NCBI GenBank assembly: GCA_023441965.1
Contig: JAEZNB010000039.1
Coordinates: 1 to 51,808, forward strand
DNA from: Bacillota bacterium
GTDB lineage: Bacteria > Bacillota > Clostridia > Lachnospirales > Lachnospiraceae
Length of the DNA stretch: 51,808 nt
Reading direction: 5' to 3'
Under the pieces are notes generated by a model. That model saw only the letters and a program-made list of their open reading frames with translations. It did not search any database and was not told the DNA's origin. This document shows, piece by piece, positions 8,413-16,489 of the stretch. Numbering within the stretch: position 1 is the first letter of the stretch; every line of letters begins with the position of its first letter. A program made the translations under genes and the position numbers.

Positions 8413-9133
8413 ACTCTGACTCCTCCTCTCCTGAATACCATAGGTAAGCTTCCTCAAATTTCTCATAAGGGCTGTGCTCTGTTAACTCCTTCACAGTGCC
8501 CATGGCAACTGTTTTCCCCTCCTTCAGGATACATACCCTGTCACATAGGGTCTCCACCTCGTCCATGTAATGGGAGGTCAGGATGATTGTCATACCCTTC
8601 GACTTCATATCCGACAGCAGCCTCCAGACCTCTCTGCGGGCCTTGGAATCAAGTCCCGTGGTAAGCTCATCCAGGAAGACCACCTCCGGGTCGGGAATCA
8701 ACGCCTGCAGTACAGCCAGCTTCTGTCTCTCCCCTCCGGAGAGCTCTGCCACTGTCCTTTTCTCCATTCCCTCCAGTCCAAAGGTCTTCAGCAGCTTCTT
8801 ATAGTCCAGGGGCTTCCGGTAAAGCGCTGAGGTTACCTCACAAGCTTCTGATACCCGGATCTTATCCTGGAAATTAGCCTGCTGAAACTGTACTCCGATC
8901 TTCTCGAACAGTCTCTTCCGGTCCTTAGCAGCCTCCATTCCCAGAATCTTCGCCGAGCCGGAATCCATCCTCTTTGTTCCAAGGATACATTCGATCGTGG
9001 TCGTCTTCCCTGCACCATTATGTCCGAGGAGTCCGAAGATTTCCCCCTTGGCGACCTCAAAGCTCAATTGATCCACTGCTGTCTTCTTGCCGTAGCACTT
9101 GGTCAGTCTGTCTACCTTAACTACAGTCTGCAT
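8381..9133 (-). CDS. ABC-2 type transporter ATP-binding protein
   Basis: A 250-residue ATPase of the drug-exporter (CcmA/DrrA) group with Walker A GHNGAGKT, signature LSGGERQK and Walker B VVFLDELTTGLD. The usual Pro after the catalytic Glu is Leu, a minor change. AAAGGAGG supports the start. It is the first gene of the exporter operon, overlapped by the permease gene, and expressed from a MerR-type promoter at 9164-9194. The substrate is not evident, but pairing with a GyrI-like MerR regulator points to lipophilic compounds. Confidence 0.93.
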   Translation of the reverse strand: MQTVVKVDRLTKCYGKKTAVDQLSFEVAKGEIFGLLGHNGAGKTTTIECILGTKRMDSGSAKILGMEAAKDRKRLFEKIGVQFQQANFQDKIRVSEACEVTSALYRKPLDYKKLLKTFGLEGMEKRTVAELSGGERQKLAVLQALIPDPEVVFLDELTTGLDSKARREVWRLLSDMKSKGMTIILTSHYMDEVETLCDRVCILKEGKTVAMGTVKELTEHSPYEKFEEAYLWYSGEEESEYESISCVNED

Positions 9134-9163
9134 CTTTTTACCTCCTTTATATTTGCTTGGGTC

Positions 9164-9194
9164 AGTATAAAGCCTGCCCTTACAGGAGAGTCAA
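9164..9194 (-). promoter_or_regulatory. MerR-type promoter of the ABC-2 exporter operon
   Basis: TTGACT (9189-9194) and TATACT (9164-9169) on the minus strand have a 19-bp spacer, CTCCTGTAAGGGCAGGCTT, containing the dyad CCTG-N6-CAGG. The stretched geometry matches the promoter of the neighbouring merR gene at 7633-7663, which suggests shared control. Confidence 0.8.
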
Positions 9195-9273
9195 GAGGTA
9201 TTTTTTATTTATTACATATTTTTTTAAATATCTTTTACATGTTTTTTCACCTCAATAAATGCATAAAATAAGC

Positions 9274-9317
9274 ACACCTCCAAATGTCTGAATATCCTGT
9301 CTGACATTTGGGGTGTA
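9274..9317 (-). terminator. Intrinsic terminator
   Basis: A stem of about 14 bp (ACACCCCAAATGTC with ACACCTCCAAATGTC on opposite arms) follows the gene at 9340 on the minus strand. It is followed by a modest T-rich stretch. Confidence 0.65.
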
Positions 9318-9339
9318 CTTCCGTACATGCCTTATAAAT

Positions 9340-9954
9340 CTATTCAACTACTAAATTCTTTTCCTTGGTCATGCGGTATTCCGCCAGCTTTCCCCGATAG
9401 ATTGCCTTCAACTTGGGATTCAAACGGATGTCCCTGGGCTTCACCAGGGCATAATTCTTATTGAATAGCTTGATTCCGCTCTGCTCCAGGACATAGGCCA
9501 CAAACTGGGAACAGAAGTATCTTTGCTTCGCCCTTACGGGAATATTCAGGGCAGCAGCAATCAGCCCCAGGAAGTTATAGGAGTAACTATCCTTGTTCTG
9601 CTTAAATACCTCAATTTCTTCCCTTAACCTTATGTACTGCTGCTCGGTAATCAGTAAGCGATAGATACTACAGGTGGTGGATCTGTACTTACCGAATATA
9701 CCATCATTGATATCCTCTTCAATAAAGCCTGCGTTAAAGGGATTCCATATACCCCTCCGTGCAAAGCTGTACATTTCTTCTAAGTCCTCATCAAATGCTA
9801 TTGATGCATGAGCATAGGGCTCATTTGTATAGAAGTGAATTGCTCTGGCAGGATAGGTCTGAGTCTGAGTCAATACAATGTAAACATTCCTGCATCGGCT
9901 GTTCTTCATTTCCCTGGCTTTTTTGTTCAGTAGCCTCTTCTTATTGTTCTTCAT
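9340..9954 (-). CDS. Permuted NlpC/P60-like (YiiX/LRAT-type) cysteine hydrolase
   Basis: A 204-residue cytoplasmic protein. The order of catalytic elements is His first (PYAHASIAFD, about residue 48), then Cys (RYFCSQFVAYVLEQSG, about 147), the order seen in circularly permuted papain-like NlpC/P60 and LRAT proteins. It has a very basic N terminus (KNNKKRLLNKKAR) and no signal peptide, so an intracellular target such as a lipid or amide substrate is as likely as cell wall. AGGGAT precedes the ATG. It is a single gene ending at the hairpin at 9274-9317. The exact substrate is unknown. Confidence 0.72.
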   Translation of the reverse strand: MKNNKKRLLNKKAREMKNSRCRNVYIVLTQTQTYPARAIHFYTNEPYAHASIAFDEDLEEMYSFARRGIWNPFNAGFIEEDINDGIFGKYRSTTCSIYRLLITEQQYIRLREEIEVFKQNKDSYSYNFLGLIAAALNIPVRAKQRYFCSQFVAYVLEQSGIKLFNKNYALVKPRDIRLNPKLKAIYRGKLAEYRMTKEKNLVVE

Positions 9955-10077
9955 ATCGGATCCCTGCTTTATAAATCAAAGTTTATCAATATAAATTTTT
10001 AATAAACACAACACCTAAATTATAATATAGTTTTGCTAATTATTCAACTTTGAATATTGCAGAGGTACGATCTGAAT

Positions 10078-10138
10078 CAAAAAAGGAGCGATGCTAAGCC
10101 CCGGACAGTTTTCGTGCCGGTAACTCATGCATCACTCC
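10078..10138 (-). terminator. Intrinsic terminator of the TipAS-type MerR gene
   Basis: On the minus strand, GGAGTGATGC pairs with GCATCGCTCC at the base and is followed by TTTTTT. The apical part contains a second helix (CCGG...CCGG) with a 13-nt loop, making it larger than a simple terminator. Confidence 0.8.
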
Positions 10139-10195
10139 CTCTCAAAGACAGGTAACAACCATATCTTTATTGAAATTACTTATCAAGAAATCCGA

Positions 10196-10960
10196 TTATT
10201 GATTCATGCCTGTATAGATCAGGATGGCATCCCGCAGGAAGACTGCTGCCCCGGGCTGCACCTTATCGTAGAAGGCGGTAAAGCGTTCATCCTCCACATA
10301 CATGTTTGCCAGACCGGCATGGGCTTCCTTGCTATAGCTGTTCCAGGTAAAGCTTAACCACTGACGGTGCAGCTCTGCCGCCTTCTGCCCAAGCTCTCCC
10401 GCGGGATCACCGGTCTGATAAGCAGCATACAGGGTGTCCAGTACCTCCTTGCCTAACTTCTCAAATTCTTCATACTTCTCCTGTGTCATGTTCATCATCT
10501 TAGCATTGGAAGCATTTACGATATCATCACCGTATTTTTCACGGACTTCCTTCCCGTATTTCTTCTCGTTTTCCTCGATCAGATTCTTCTTAAAACCATC
10601 AAACTTCTCTTTATCACTCATTTTTATTCTCCCTTCCGATAAGGCTATGGTTTTCTCCACGTTATCAATTAAACGGTCTATCTGTTGCCTTTTTGCAAGG
10701 AGCTTCTCCCGATGGCTTCTTAATGCCGCTGCTTTATCAAAGTCTGCCGAAGTTAGAATCTCTTTGATATCCTCAATACTTACTTCAAGCTCCCGATAAA
10801 ACATGATCAGCTGCAGACGGTCAACCTCTTCCTGTCCATAGATCCGATAACCCGATGAGTTAATCCTAGCCGGCTTCAGGATTCCAACCTCATCATAATA
10901 TCGTAAGGTCCTTGTGCTGACCCCTGCGATGCTTCCCAGCTTCTGAACTGTATATTCCAT
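10196..10960 (-). CDS. MerR-family regulator with TipAS-like domain
   Basis: A 254-residue protein. The MerR domain (residues 1-70) contains LGSIAGVSTRTLRYYDEVGI and SGYRIYGQEEVDRLQ. A long dimerisation helix follows (about 75-115). The C-terminal helical domain (about 135-250) includes YGDDIVNASNAKM and matches the antibiotic-recognition TipAS fold seen in TipA, Mta and SkgA. The DNA site at 11028-11058 has the matching MerR geometry, so it is probably autoregulated. No dedicated efflux gene adjoins it; the regulon is probably elsewhere. GGAGGTGACGAT gives a clear start. Confidence 0.92.
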   Translation of the reverse strand: MEYTVQKLGSIAGVSTRTLRYYDEVGILKPARINSSGYRIYGQEEVDRLQLIMFYRELEVSIEDIKEILTSADFDKAAALRSHREKLLAKRQQIDRLIDNVEKTIALSEGRIKMSDKEKFDGFKKNLIEENEKKYGKEVREKYGDDIVNASNAKMMNMTQEKYEEFEKLGKEVLDTLYAAYQTGDPAGELGQKAAELHRQWLSFTWNSYSKEAHAGLANMYVEDERFTAFYDKVQPGAAVFLRDAILIYTGMNQ

Positions 10961-11027
10961 ATCGTCACCTCCGGGCTGCCTTCTGTGGCAAGCTTAATGT
11001 ACTGTAACTGCTGCTCCTTACAATTGC

Positions 11028-11058
11028 ATAATAAACCTTTACGTAACGTAAATGTCAA
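11028..11058 (-). promoter_or_regulatory. MerR-type promoter overlapping the end of the trp operon
   Basis: TTGACA (11053-11058) and TATTAT (11028-11033) on the minus strand are 19 bp apart. The spacer holds a perfect dyad, TTTACGT-T-ACGTAAA. The -35 box overlaps the stop codon of the last trp gene. No terminator separates the two units, so trp read-through into the MerR gene is possible. Confidence 0.85.
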
Positions 11059-11822
11059 TAGGGAAATAAAAATTTTTTATTATTTTTATCTAAGCAAAAT
11101 TCCCGGTATCTGGCAACCGGGTCCTCTGCCTTCAGCAAGGCTGTTCCGACAAGGACGCCATGCACCCCTGCTCTTGCCGCTCGCCCTACCTCTTCCGGTG
11201 ACATCAGGGAGCTTTCACTTAGCAGGAAGACCTTCCGCGAAGCTAGGCTCTCTCCTGTAAGCCTTGCCAGGTCCTCTGTTCTTCCCACATTGCCGGAATC
11301 CGTTTCCCAGACCAGGATATTGCGGTTATTGATACCGAGGAAGGTGAGCGGCAGCTGGGCAGCCAACCGAAGCTCTTCCTCATTATGAATCTCGACCAGA
11401 GCCTCCATGCCCAATCTGACGGCTTCCCCATACAGAAGGCAGAGCTGTTCTTCCCCCAGCAGGGAAGCGATAAGTAAAACGGCGGACACACCAAGCCTTG
11501 CACTCTCTTCCAGCTGATCTACAGACCGGATGAAGTCCTTCCGCAGCACCGGTATGGATACGGCCCGGAGAATCTCCTCCAGAAGCTTCATCGATCCCCC
11601 ATAATGCTCCTCCTCTGTGACCACAGAGATCACCGGTGCTCCGGCAGCCTCTAAAGCCCGGGCATAAGCAGAAGGATCCTTGCCCTGCAGCAATTCCCCT
11701 TCTCCGGGAGAACGCAGCTTGATATCGGGAATGACAGGCAGACAGCCTTGCTCATACCTCTTCCAAAGTGCATGGGTACATACATTTACTGATCCCTTAT
11801 CGAAGTTTTTCACAACAGTCAT
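11055..11822 (-). CDS. Second TrpC-like protein (indole-3-glycerol-phosphate synthase paralog)
   Basis: A 255-residue TIM-barrel protein of the IGPS family, distinct from the TrpC at 15572. Residues matching the catalytic Lys pair (IPDIK and VLRKDF), the Glu of VEIHNEEE, the Asn of LGINNRN and the Glu-Ser of LSESSL are kept. The first catalytic Glu is Asp (DIK instead of EVK), and the ASPSKG loop is replaced by RSPGEG. The long N-terminal segment of normal IGPS is absent. It is the last gene of the trp operon, 65 bp after a second TrpD. It could be a working IGPS, or act on a related anthranilate-derived substrate. Confidence 0.8.
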   Translation of the reverse strand: MTVVKNFDKGSVNVCTHALWKRYEQGCLPVIPDIKLRSPGEGELLQGKDPSAYARALEAAGAPVISVVTEEEHYGGSMKLLEEILRAVSIPVLRKDFIRSVDQLEESARLGVSAVLLIASLLGEEQLCLLYGEAVRLGMEALVEIHNEEELRLAAQLPLTFLGINNRNILVWETDSGNVGRTEDLARLTGESLASRKVFLLSESSLMSPEEVGRAARAGVHGVLVGTALLKAEDPVARYREFCLDKNNKKFLFPY

Positions 11823-11887
11823 ACTCCTATCCCTCTTGCTTCCTCTTTAATGCTCGTTTCCATATGAAATATCCCTGACCAGGCACC

Positions 11888-12919
11888 TTACCCGTTGAAC
11901 TTATAGTCATGGGAGGCTTCGATCAGCTGATTCAACTTGCTTTGTGCTGCTCCGCTGTTCAGAATCTCCTGGGCCAGCTTAATCCCTTCCTTCATGGTAG
12001 CAGCCTTCCCACCGATCATGAGAGCTCCGGCAGCATTCAGGATGACAGCCTGCCTCCTGGGTCCCTTATCCTTACCGGAGAATACATCCTTAATCATCAC
12101 TGCATTGGCCTCCGGTGTTCCGGTCTCGATGTCAGACAGGCGGCAGCGACTGATGCCGAAATCCTCCGGCGCAATCTCATAGCTGGTGATTTCACCATGG
12201 TTCAGCTCATTGATCCTGGTCTTACCCAGCATGGAAATCTCATCGAGGCCATCCATACCATGGACAAATAAAGCTCGGGTATAGCCCAGGGAAGCAGCCA
12301 CATGGGATACCGTATCCAAAAGCTCCGGCCGATATACCCCCATGACATGCATGGATGCCATCGCAGGATTGATCAGGGGACCGATCACGGTATAAAAAAT
12401 CGTCTTGATACCCAGATCCTTCTCCGGAGGAAGAACCTTGCCCATAACGGGATGGAATAAAGGAGCATAGAGGAAGGCCATTCCTACCTCCTCGATCAGC
12501 TTCTCCACCCCCCTAGGTGACTGGTTAATCTGTACCCCCAGAGCCTCCAGAACATCGGCACTGCCGGATAGGCTGGATATGGATCTGCTGCCATGCTTCG
12601 CCACGGGAATCCCCCCTGCTGCCGCTACGAATGCAACCGCAGTGGAGATATTGAAGGTGCTTAAGCCGCCTCCGGTACCACAGGTATCCATCAGCTCTCC
12701 CTCTACCTTGGGACGGACATGAATACAATGATCCCTCATTGCCTGCGCTATGGCGGCTATTTCAATCAGGGTCGGTCCCTTCATTAATAAGGCAACCTGG
12801 AACCCGGCGATCTGTACCTCACTCAGCTCATCGTTCTTGATGGCAACAATCAGGCTGTAGGCCTCTTCTGCAGTGAGATTCTCTCTGGCTGTAAGTTTCT
12901 GAAGAACATTTTTAATCAT
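11888..12919 (-). CDS. Second TrpD-like anthranilate phosphoribosyltransferase
   Basis: A 343-residue protein homologous along its whole length to TrpD, with the helical N-terminal domain, KHGSRSISS and SGSADVLEALGV. Two motifs differ from the canonical copy at 16490: the PRPP loop reads GTGGGLSTF, so the Asp of GTGGD is missing, and the anthranilate-side block is KTIFYTVIGPL instead of RTIFNILGPL, with Arg replaced by Lys and one residue added. AGGAGG supports the start. It lies between trpA and the second TrpC. It may be an isozyme or use a different aromatic acceptor. Confidence 0.85.
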   Translation of the reverse strand: MIKNVLQKLTARENLTAEEAYSLIVAIKNDELSEVQIAGFQVALLMKGPTLIEIAAIAQAMRDHCIHVRPKVEGELMDTCGTGGGLSTFNISTAVAFVAAAGGIPVAKHGSRSISSLSGSADVLEALGVQINQSPRGVEKLIEEVGMAFLYAPLFHPVMGKVLPPEKDLGIKTIFYTVIGPLINPAMASMHVMGVYRPELLDTVSHVAASLGYTRALFVHGMDGLDEISMLGKTRINELNHGEITSYEIAPEDFGISRCRLSDIETGTPEANAVMIKDVFSGKDKGPRRQAVILNAAGALMIGGKAATMKEGIKLAQEILNSGAAQSKLNQLIEASHDYKFNG

Positions 12920-12955
12920 GCTTACCTCCTATCAATGCTAATATACTTTACCCTA

Positions 12956-13732
12956 TCATTTTTCCTTTATTGCAGCCTTCATACTTCGGACATATTCCTC
13001 TACCTTGGGAAGACAACCCTCTCCGTATTCTCCAATAATTTTCACAATGGCACTTCCTACGATGATGCCCTCCGCATATTCCGCCACCCTGGCAGCCTGC
13101 TCCGGAGCTTGAATTCCAAAGCCAACCGCACAGGGAATGTCTCTCACCTGCTTCACCTGCCGTATCATCTCTTCCGCATCCGAGCCTAAGTCCTTCCGTG
13201 TTCCCGTAACTCCCAGGGAGGATACACAATAGAGGAAGCCCTCAGCTTCATTCGCAATCATATCAATTCTCTCCCTGGAGGTGGGTGCGATCATGGAAAT
13301 CAAGGTGATCCCATATTCCTTACAGTAGGGAAGCAGCTCCTCCCTCTCCTCATAGGGAACATCGGGGACAATTACCGCATCCACACCTGCCCTCCTGCAG
13401 CGCTCCATGAATCGTTTTGTCCCATAGGTAAATACCGGATTGATATAGGTCATGAAGGCAATGGGCACCTGACAGGTCTGCCGGACTCCTTCCACCATAT
13501 CAAAGATTAGATCGGTCGTAGTTCCTGCCTCCAAGGCCCGAACATCTGCAGCCTGGATCACCGGTCCTTCAGCGATGGGGTCCGAAAAGGGGATACCCAG
13601 CTCAATCAGATCGGCACCGGCCTCAGCCAACATATAGATCAACCTTTCCGTAATGGACAGGTTCGGATCCCCTGCTGTGATAAATGGGATAAATGCCTTT
13701 CCCTTCTCAAATACCTGCTCTAATCTACTCAT
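12956..13732 (-). CDS. trpA: Tryptophan synthase alpha subunit
   Basis: Cleaves indole-3-glycerol phosphate to indole and glyceraldehyde-3-phosphate in complex with TrpB. The 258-residue length is typical. The catalytic Glu is in ADLIELGIPFSDP and the catalytic Asp in the following SDPIAEGPVIQ loop. The phosphate-binding GFGIQAPEQ and IIVGSAIVK motifs are present. Its start overlaps the end of trpB by 8 bp, and GGGGGG lies upstream, implying translational coupling. Confidence 0.97.
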   Translation of the reverse strand: MSRLEQVFEKGKAFIPFITAGDPNLSITERLIYMLAEAGADLIELGIPFSDPIAEGPVIQAADVRALEAGTTTDLIFDMVEGVRQTCQVPIAFMTYINPVFTYGTKRFMERCRRAGVDAVIVPDVPYEEREELLPYCKEYGITLISMIAPTSRERIDMIANEAEGFLYCVSSLGVTGTRKDLGSDAEEMIRQVKQVRDIPCAVGFGIQAPEQAARVAEYAEGIIVGSAIVKIIGEYGEGCLPKVEEYVRSMKAAIKEK

Positions 13733-14909
13733 AGAGATTCACCCCCCTGTAACGGGCGATTGCAGCCACATCCTTATCGCCTCTGCCTGACAGATTCACA
13801 ACAATGATCTGCTCCTTACCCATCTTCGGAGCCAGCTTTACCGCATGAGCTACCGCATGGGCACTTTCCACTGCCGGGATAATTCCCTCTGTCTTAGATA
13901 AATACTCGAAGGCTTCCACTGCCTCCTGATCCGTTACCGGAACATATTCCGCTCTGTTCCTATCCTTCAGATCAGCATGCTCGGGACCCACACCGGGATA
14001 ATCCAGGCCGGCAGAGATGGAATAGACCGGAGCAATCTGTCCGTACGCATCCTGACAGAAGTAGGACTTCATTCCGTGGAAGATGCCAACAGAACCGGTC
14101 GCCATTGTGGCGGCTGTCTTACCGGTATCCACACCGAGTCCGGCAGCCTCGCAGCCGATCAGTTTAACCTCCGGATGGTCTATGAATTCATGGAATATAC
14201 CGATAGCATTGCTGCCGCCTCCCACACAGGCAAGGATGGCATCCGGTAATTTGCCCTCCAACTGCAGAAGCTGTTGCTTCACTTCCTTACCGATGATACT
14301 CTGAAAATCTCTGACAATGGTCGGAAAGGGATGGGGTCCCATCACCGATCCGAGGACATAATGGGTATCCTCCACCCGTTTTGTCCACTCCCTCATGGTC
14401 TCATTGACAGCATCCTTCAAGGTCTGAGTTCCTGAGGTCACAGCATGGACCTTGGCCCCCAAGAGCTCCATACGGAATACATTCAATGCCTGCCGCTCGG
14501 TATCCTCCTTACCCATGAAAATCTCACATTCCATCCCCATCAGGGCGGCAGCCGTTGCAGTTGCCACTCCATGCTGTCCTGCACCGGTCTCTGCGATCAG
14601 CCTGCTTTTTCCCATCTTCTTCGCCAGCAGGGCCTGACCCAGTACATTGTTGATCTTATGGGAGCCCGTATGGTTCAGGTCCTCACGCTTCAGATAAATC
14701 TTGGCTCCTCCCAGCTCCTTGGTCATCTTCTCGGCGAAGTACAGCAGAGAAGGTCTTCCCGCATAGTTATTTAAGAGGTCCGTCAATTCCTTCTGAAAGC
14801 TCTCCTCCTTACTGTAATAGAGATAGGCCTTTTCCAGCTCTATGATCGCCTTCATCAGGGTCTCGGGAATGTACTGCCCTCCGTGTATACCAAATCTGCC
14901 TTTCGACAT
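13725..14909 (-). CDS. trpB: Tryptophan synthase beta subunit
   Basis: The PLP enzyme joining indole and serine to make tryptophan. The PLP lysine lies in NHTGSHKINN, the phosphate loop is CVGGGSNAIG, and the C-terminal block is LSGRGDKD. The start at 14909 gives 394 residues, the normal length, with AAGGAG upstream. A GTG 10 codons earlier has no ribosome site. It is the standard TrpB1 type that pairs with TrpA. Confidence 0.97.
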   Translation of the reverse strand: MSKGRFGIHGGQYIPETLMKAIIELEKAYLYYSKEESFQKELTDLLNNYAGRPSLLYFAEKMTKELGGAKIYLKREDLNHTGSHKINNVLGQALLAKKMGKSRLIAETGAGQHGVATATAAALMGMECEIFMGKEDTERQALNVFRMELLGAKVHAVTSGTQTLKDAVNETMREWTKRVEDTHYVLGSVMGPHPFPTIVRDFQSIIGKEVKQQLLQLEGKLPDAILACVGGGSNAIGIFHEFIDHPEVKLIGCEAAGLGVDTGKTAATMATGSVGIFHGMKSYFCQDAYGQIAPVYSISAGLDYPGVGPEHADLKDRNRAEYVPVTDQEAVEAFEYLSKTEGIIPAVESAHAVAHAVKLAPKMGKEQIIVVNLSGRGDKDVAAIARYRGVNLYE

Positions 14910-14955
14910 AGTTCTCACTCTCCTTAAACTGCTATTCACTTCTCATGTTATCTCT

Positions 14956-15567
14956 CTATTTATCTCTGATGAGCCGGATCAGCTCTCGAAGCTTAACCGG
15001 ATCCTTGCTGCCTCCGGTTTCCACTCCGCTGCTTACATCAATCCCATAGGGCTGATAGCTTACCATGGCCTCCGTAACATTTCCTGCGTTGATCCCTCCG
15101 GCCAGAAAGTAAGGCTTCCTGATTTTTGGTATCAGGGACCAGTCAAAGCTTACACCGCTGCCTCCATATTCCCTCTCATGATAGGCATCTAGCAAGAGGT
15201 AATCACAATCCATGGCTTCTGTACGAAGAATATCCTCTGTGCTTCTCACCCTGACTGCTTTCATGATCGGGTTCCCTACTCTGCTGCGGATCGCTGCTAG
15301 GTATTCCTCATCTTCCTCCCCATGGAGCTGTATCAGGTCGATGCACCTTCTGTCACAGAGCCTAAGGACCTTCTCCCGGTCTTCATTTACGAATACACCG
15401 ACTGCATGTATTTCAGCTGCCAACTCTGCCTTAAGCTTCGCTGCCTCCTCCTCACCGATTTGTCGTCTGCCGGTTGCGAAGACAAGGCCTGCATAATCCG
15501 GCCTTACCTCGTTCACAGCCTGCACATCAGCAATAGTTTTTAAACCGCATATCTTTATTCTGGTCAT
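14956..15567 (-). CDS. trpF: Phosphoribosylanthranilate isomerase
   Basis: Converts phosphoribosylanthranilate to CdRP. A 203-residue TIM barrel. The catalytic Cys is in IKICGLK and the Asp in LLLDAYHE, both present. The phosphate-binding GGINAGN and SSGVETGGSKD motifs are intact. It begins 4 bp after the trpC stop, with GGAGTAGG just upstream. Confidence 0.97.
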   Translation of the reverse strand: MTRIKICGLKTIADVQAVNEVRPDYAGLVFATGRRQIGEEEAAKLKAELAAEIHAVGVFVNEDREKVLRLCDRRCIDLIQLHGEEDEEYLAAIRSRVGNPIMKAVRVRSTEDILRTEAMDCDYLLLDAYHEREYGGSGVSFDWSLIPKIRKPYFLAGGINAGNVTEAMVSYQPYGIDVSSGVETGGSKDPVKLRELIRLIRDK

Positions 15568-15571
15568 TGTC

Positions 15572-16471
15572 CTACTCCGTCACCTCTCCTTCTCCTCGTA
15601 GCTCTGACAGCCTTTGCTGCTTATCCCTGCTTCTCATCAGGGCTTCTCCGATCAGCACCGCATCGACTCCGGCCTCCTTCAGCAAGCCGATATCCGCTGC
15701 TGTATGGATTCCGCTCTCTGCTACGAACACTACGCTGTCAGGTACCTGCTTCCTTAACTCGATGCAGGTCCTAAGGTCTACCTCAAAGGTTTTTAGGTTT
15801 CTGTTATTCACACCGATAATTTCTGCTCCGGCCTGCAGGGCCAGCCTGACCTCATCCCCGGTGTGAGCCTCCACCAGGGCTGATAAACCAAGCTCCGTGG
15901 TAAGCTTAAGAAAGTGTACCAGGGTCTCCTCAGATAGCAGAGAACAGATGAGTAGTACCGCATCCGCTCCGATCCGCTTCGCCTCATAGATCTGATACGC
16001 ATCGATGATAAAATCCTTCCGAAGAACCGGTATACTGACAGCTCTGCTGATTTCAGACAGATATTCATCCCTGCCTAGGAAAAACTCCGGTTCTGTCAGT
16101 ACGGAGATCGCTGCTGCGCCGGCCTGCTCATATTCCTTGGCAATCGTCAGATAAGGAAAGTCCTCGGCTATGATTCCCTTGGATGGGGACGCCTTCTTCA
16201 CCTCGCAGATAAAGGATATCCCGCTCTTTCTCAGGGCAGTCTCGAAGGCATAAGCCGGTCTGGTCGTAAAGCTCTTTAGCTGACCAGCCTCATATAGCTC
16301 TGCTTTCAGCTGCTCCGGTGTTACTATTTCCTTCTGCTTCTCTACTCTTACCTTCGTGGCAGCGGCGATCCTGTCCAGAATATTCTGCTCTCTCCTGCTG
16401 CTGTCCTTAATGCTTTCCCCGTTCTTCTCATTCTCGTTATTCTTCTCTTTCACGTTATTCTTCTCTTTCAT
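15572..16471 (-). CDS. trpC: Indole-3-glycerol-phosphate synthase
   Basis: The canonical IGPS: FICEVKKASPSKGII carries the catalytic Glu and Lys, with VLRKDF, LVEAHTGDE, IGVNNRN and VAESGI following. At 299 residues it is about 35 longer than usual because of a hydrophilic N-terminal tail (KEKNN repeated) read from a short DNA direct repeat. The conserved part begins at ILDRIAAATKVRVEKQ. The only upstream ATG is at 16471, with AAGGACAAGGA before it, so the tail is probably translated. Confidence 0.96.
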   Translation of the reverse strand: MKEKNNVKEKNNENEKNGESIKDSSRREQNILDRIAAATKVRVEKQKEIVTPEQLKAELYEAGQLKSFTTRPAYAFETALRKSGISFICEVKKASPSKGIIAEDFPYLTIAKEYEQAGAAAISVLTEPEFFLGRDEYLSEISRAVSIPVLRKDFIIDAYQIYEAKRIGADAVLLICSLLSEETLVHFLKLTTELGLSALVEAHTGDEVRLALQAGAEIIGVNNRNLKTFEVDLRTCIELRKQVPDSVVFVAESGIHTAADIGLLKEAGVDAVLIGEALMRSRDKQQRLSELRGEGEVTE

Positions 16472-16489
16472 GTTGTCCTTGTCCTTATC

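Noticed and set aside
14445..14774. 109-codon open frame antisense to trpB
   Set aside because: It is a shadow of the well-conserved trpB gene with no ribosome site.
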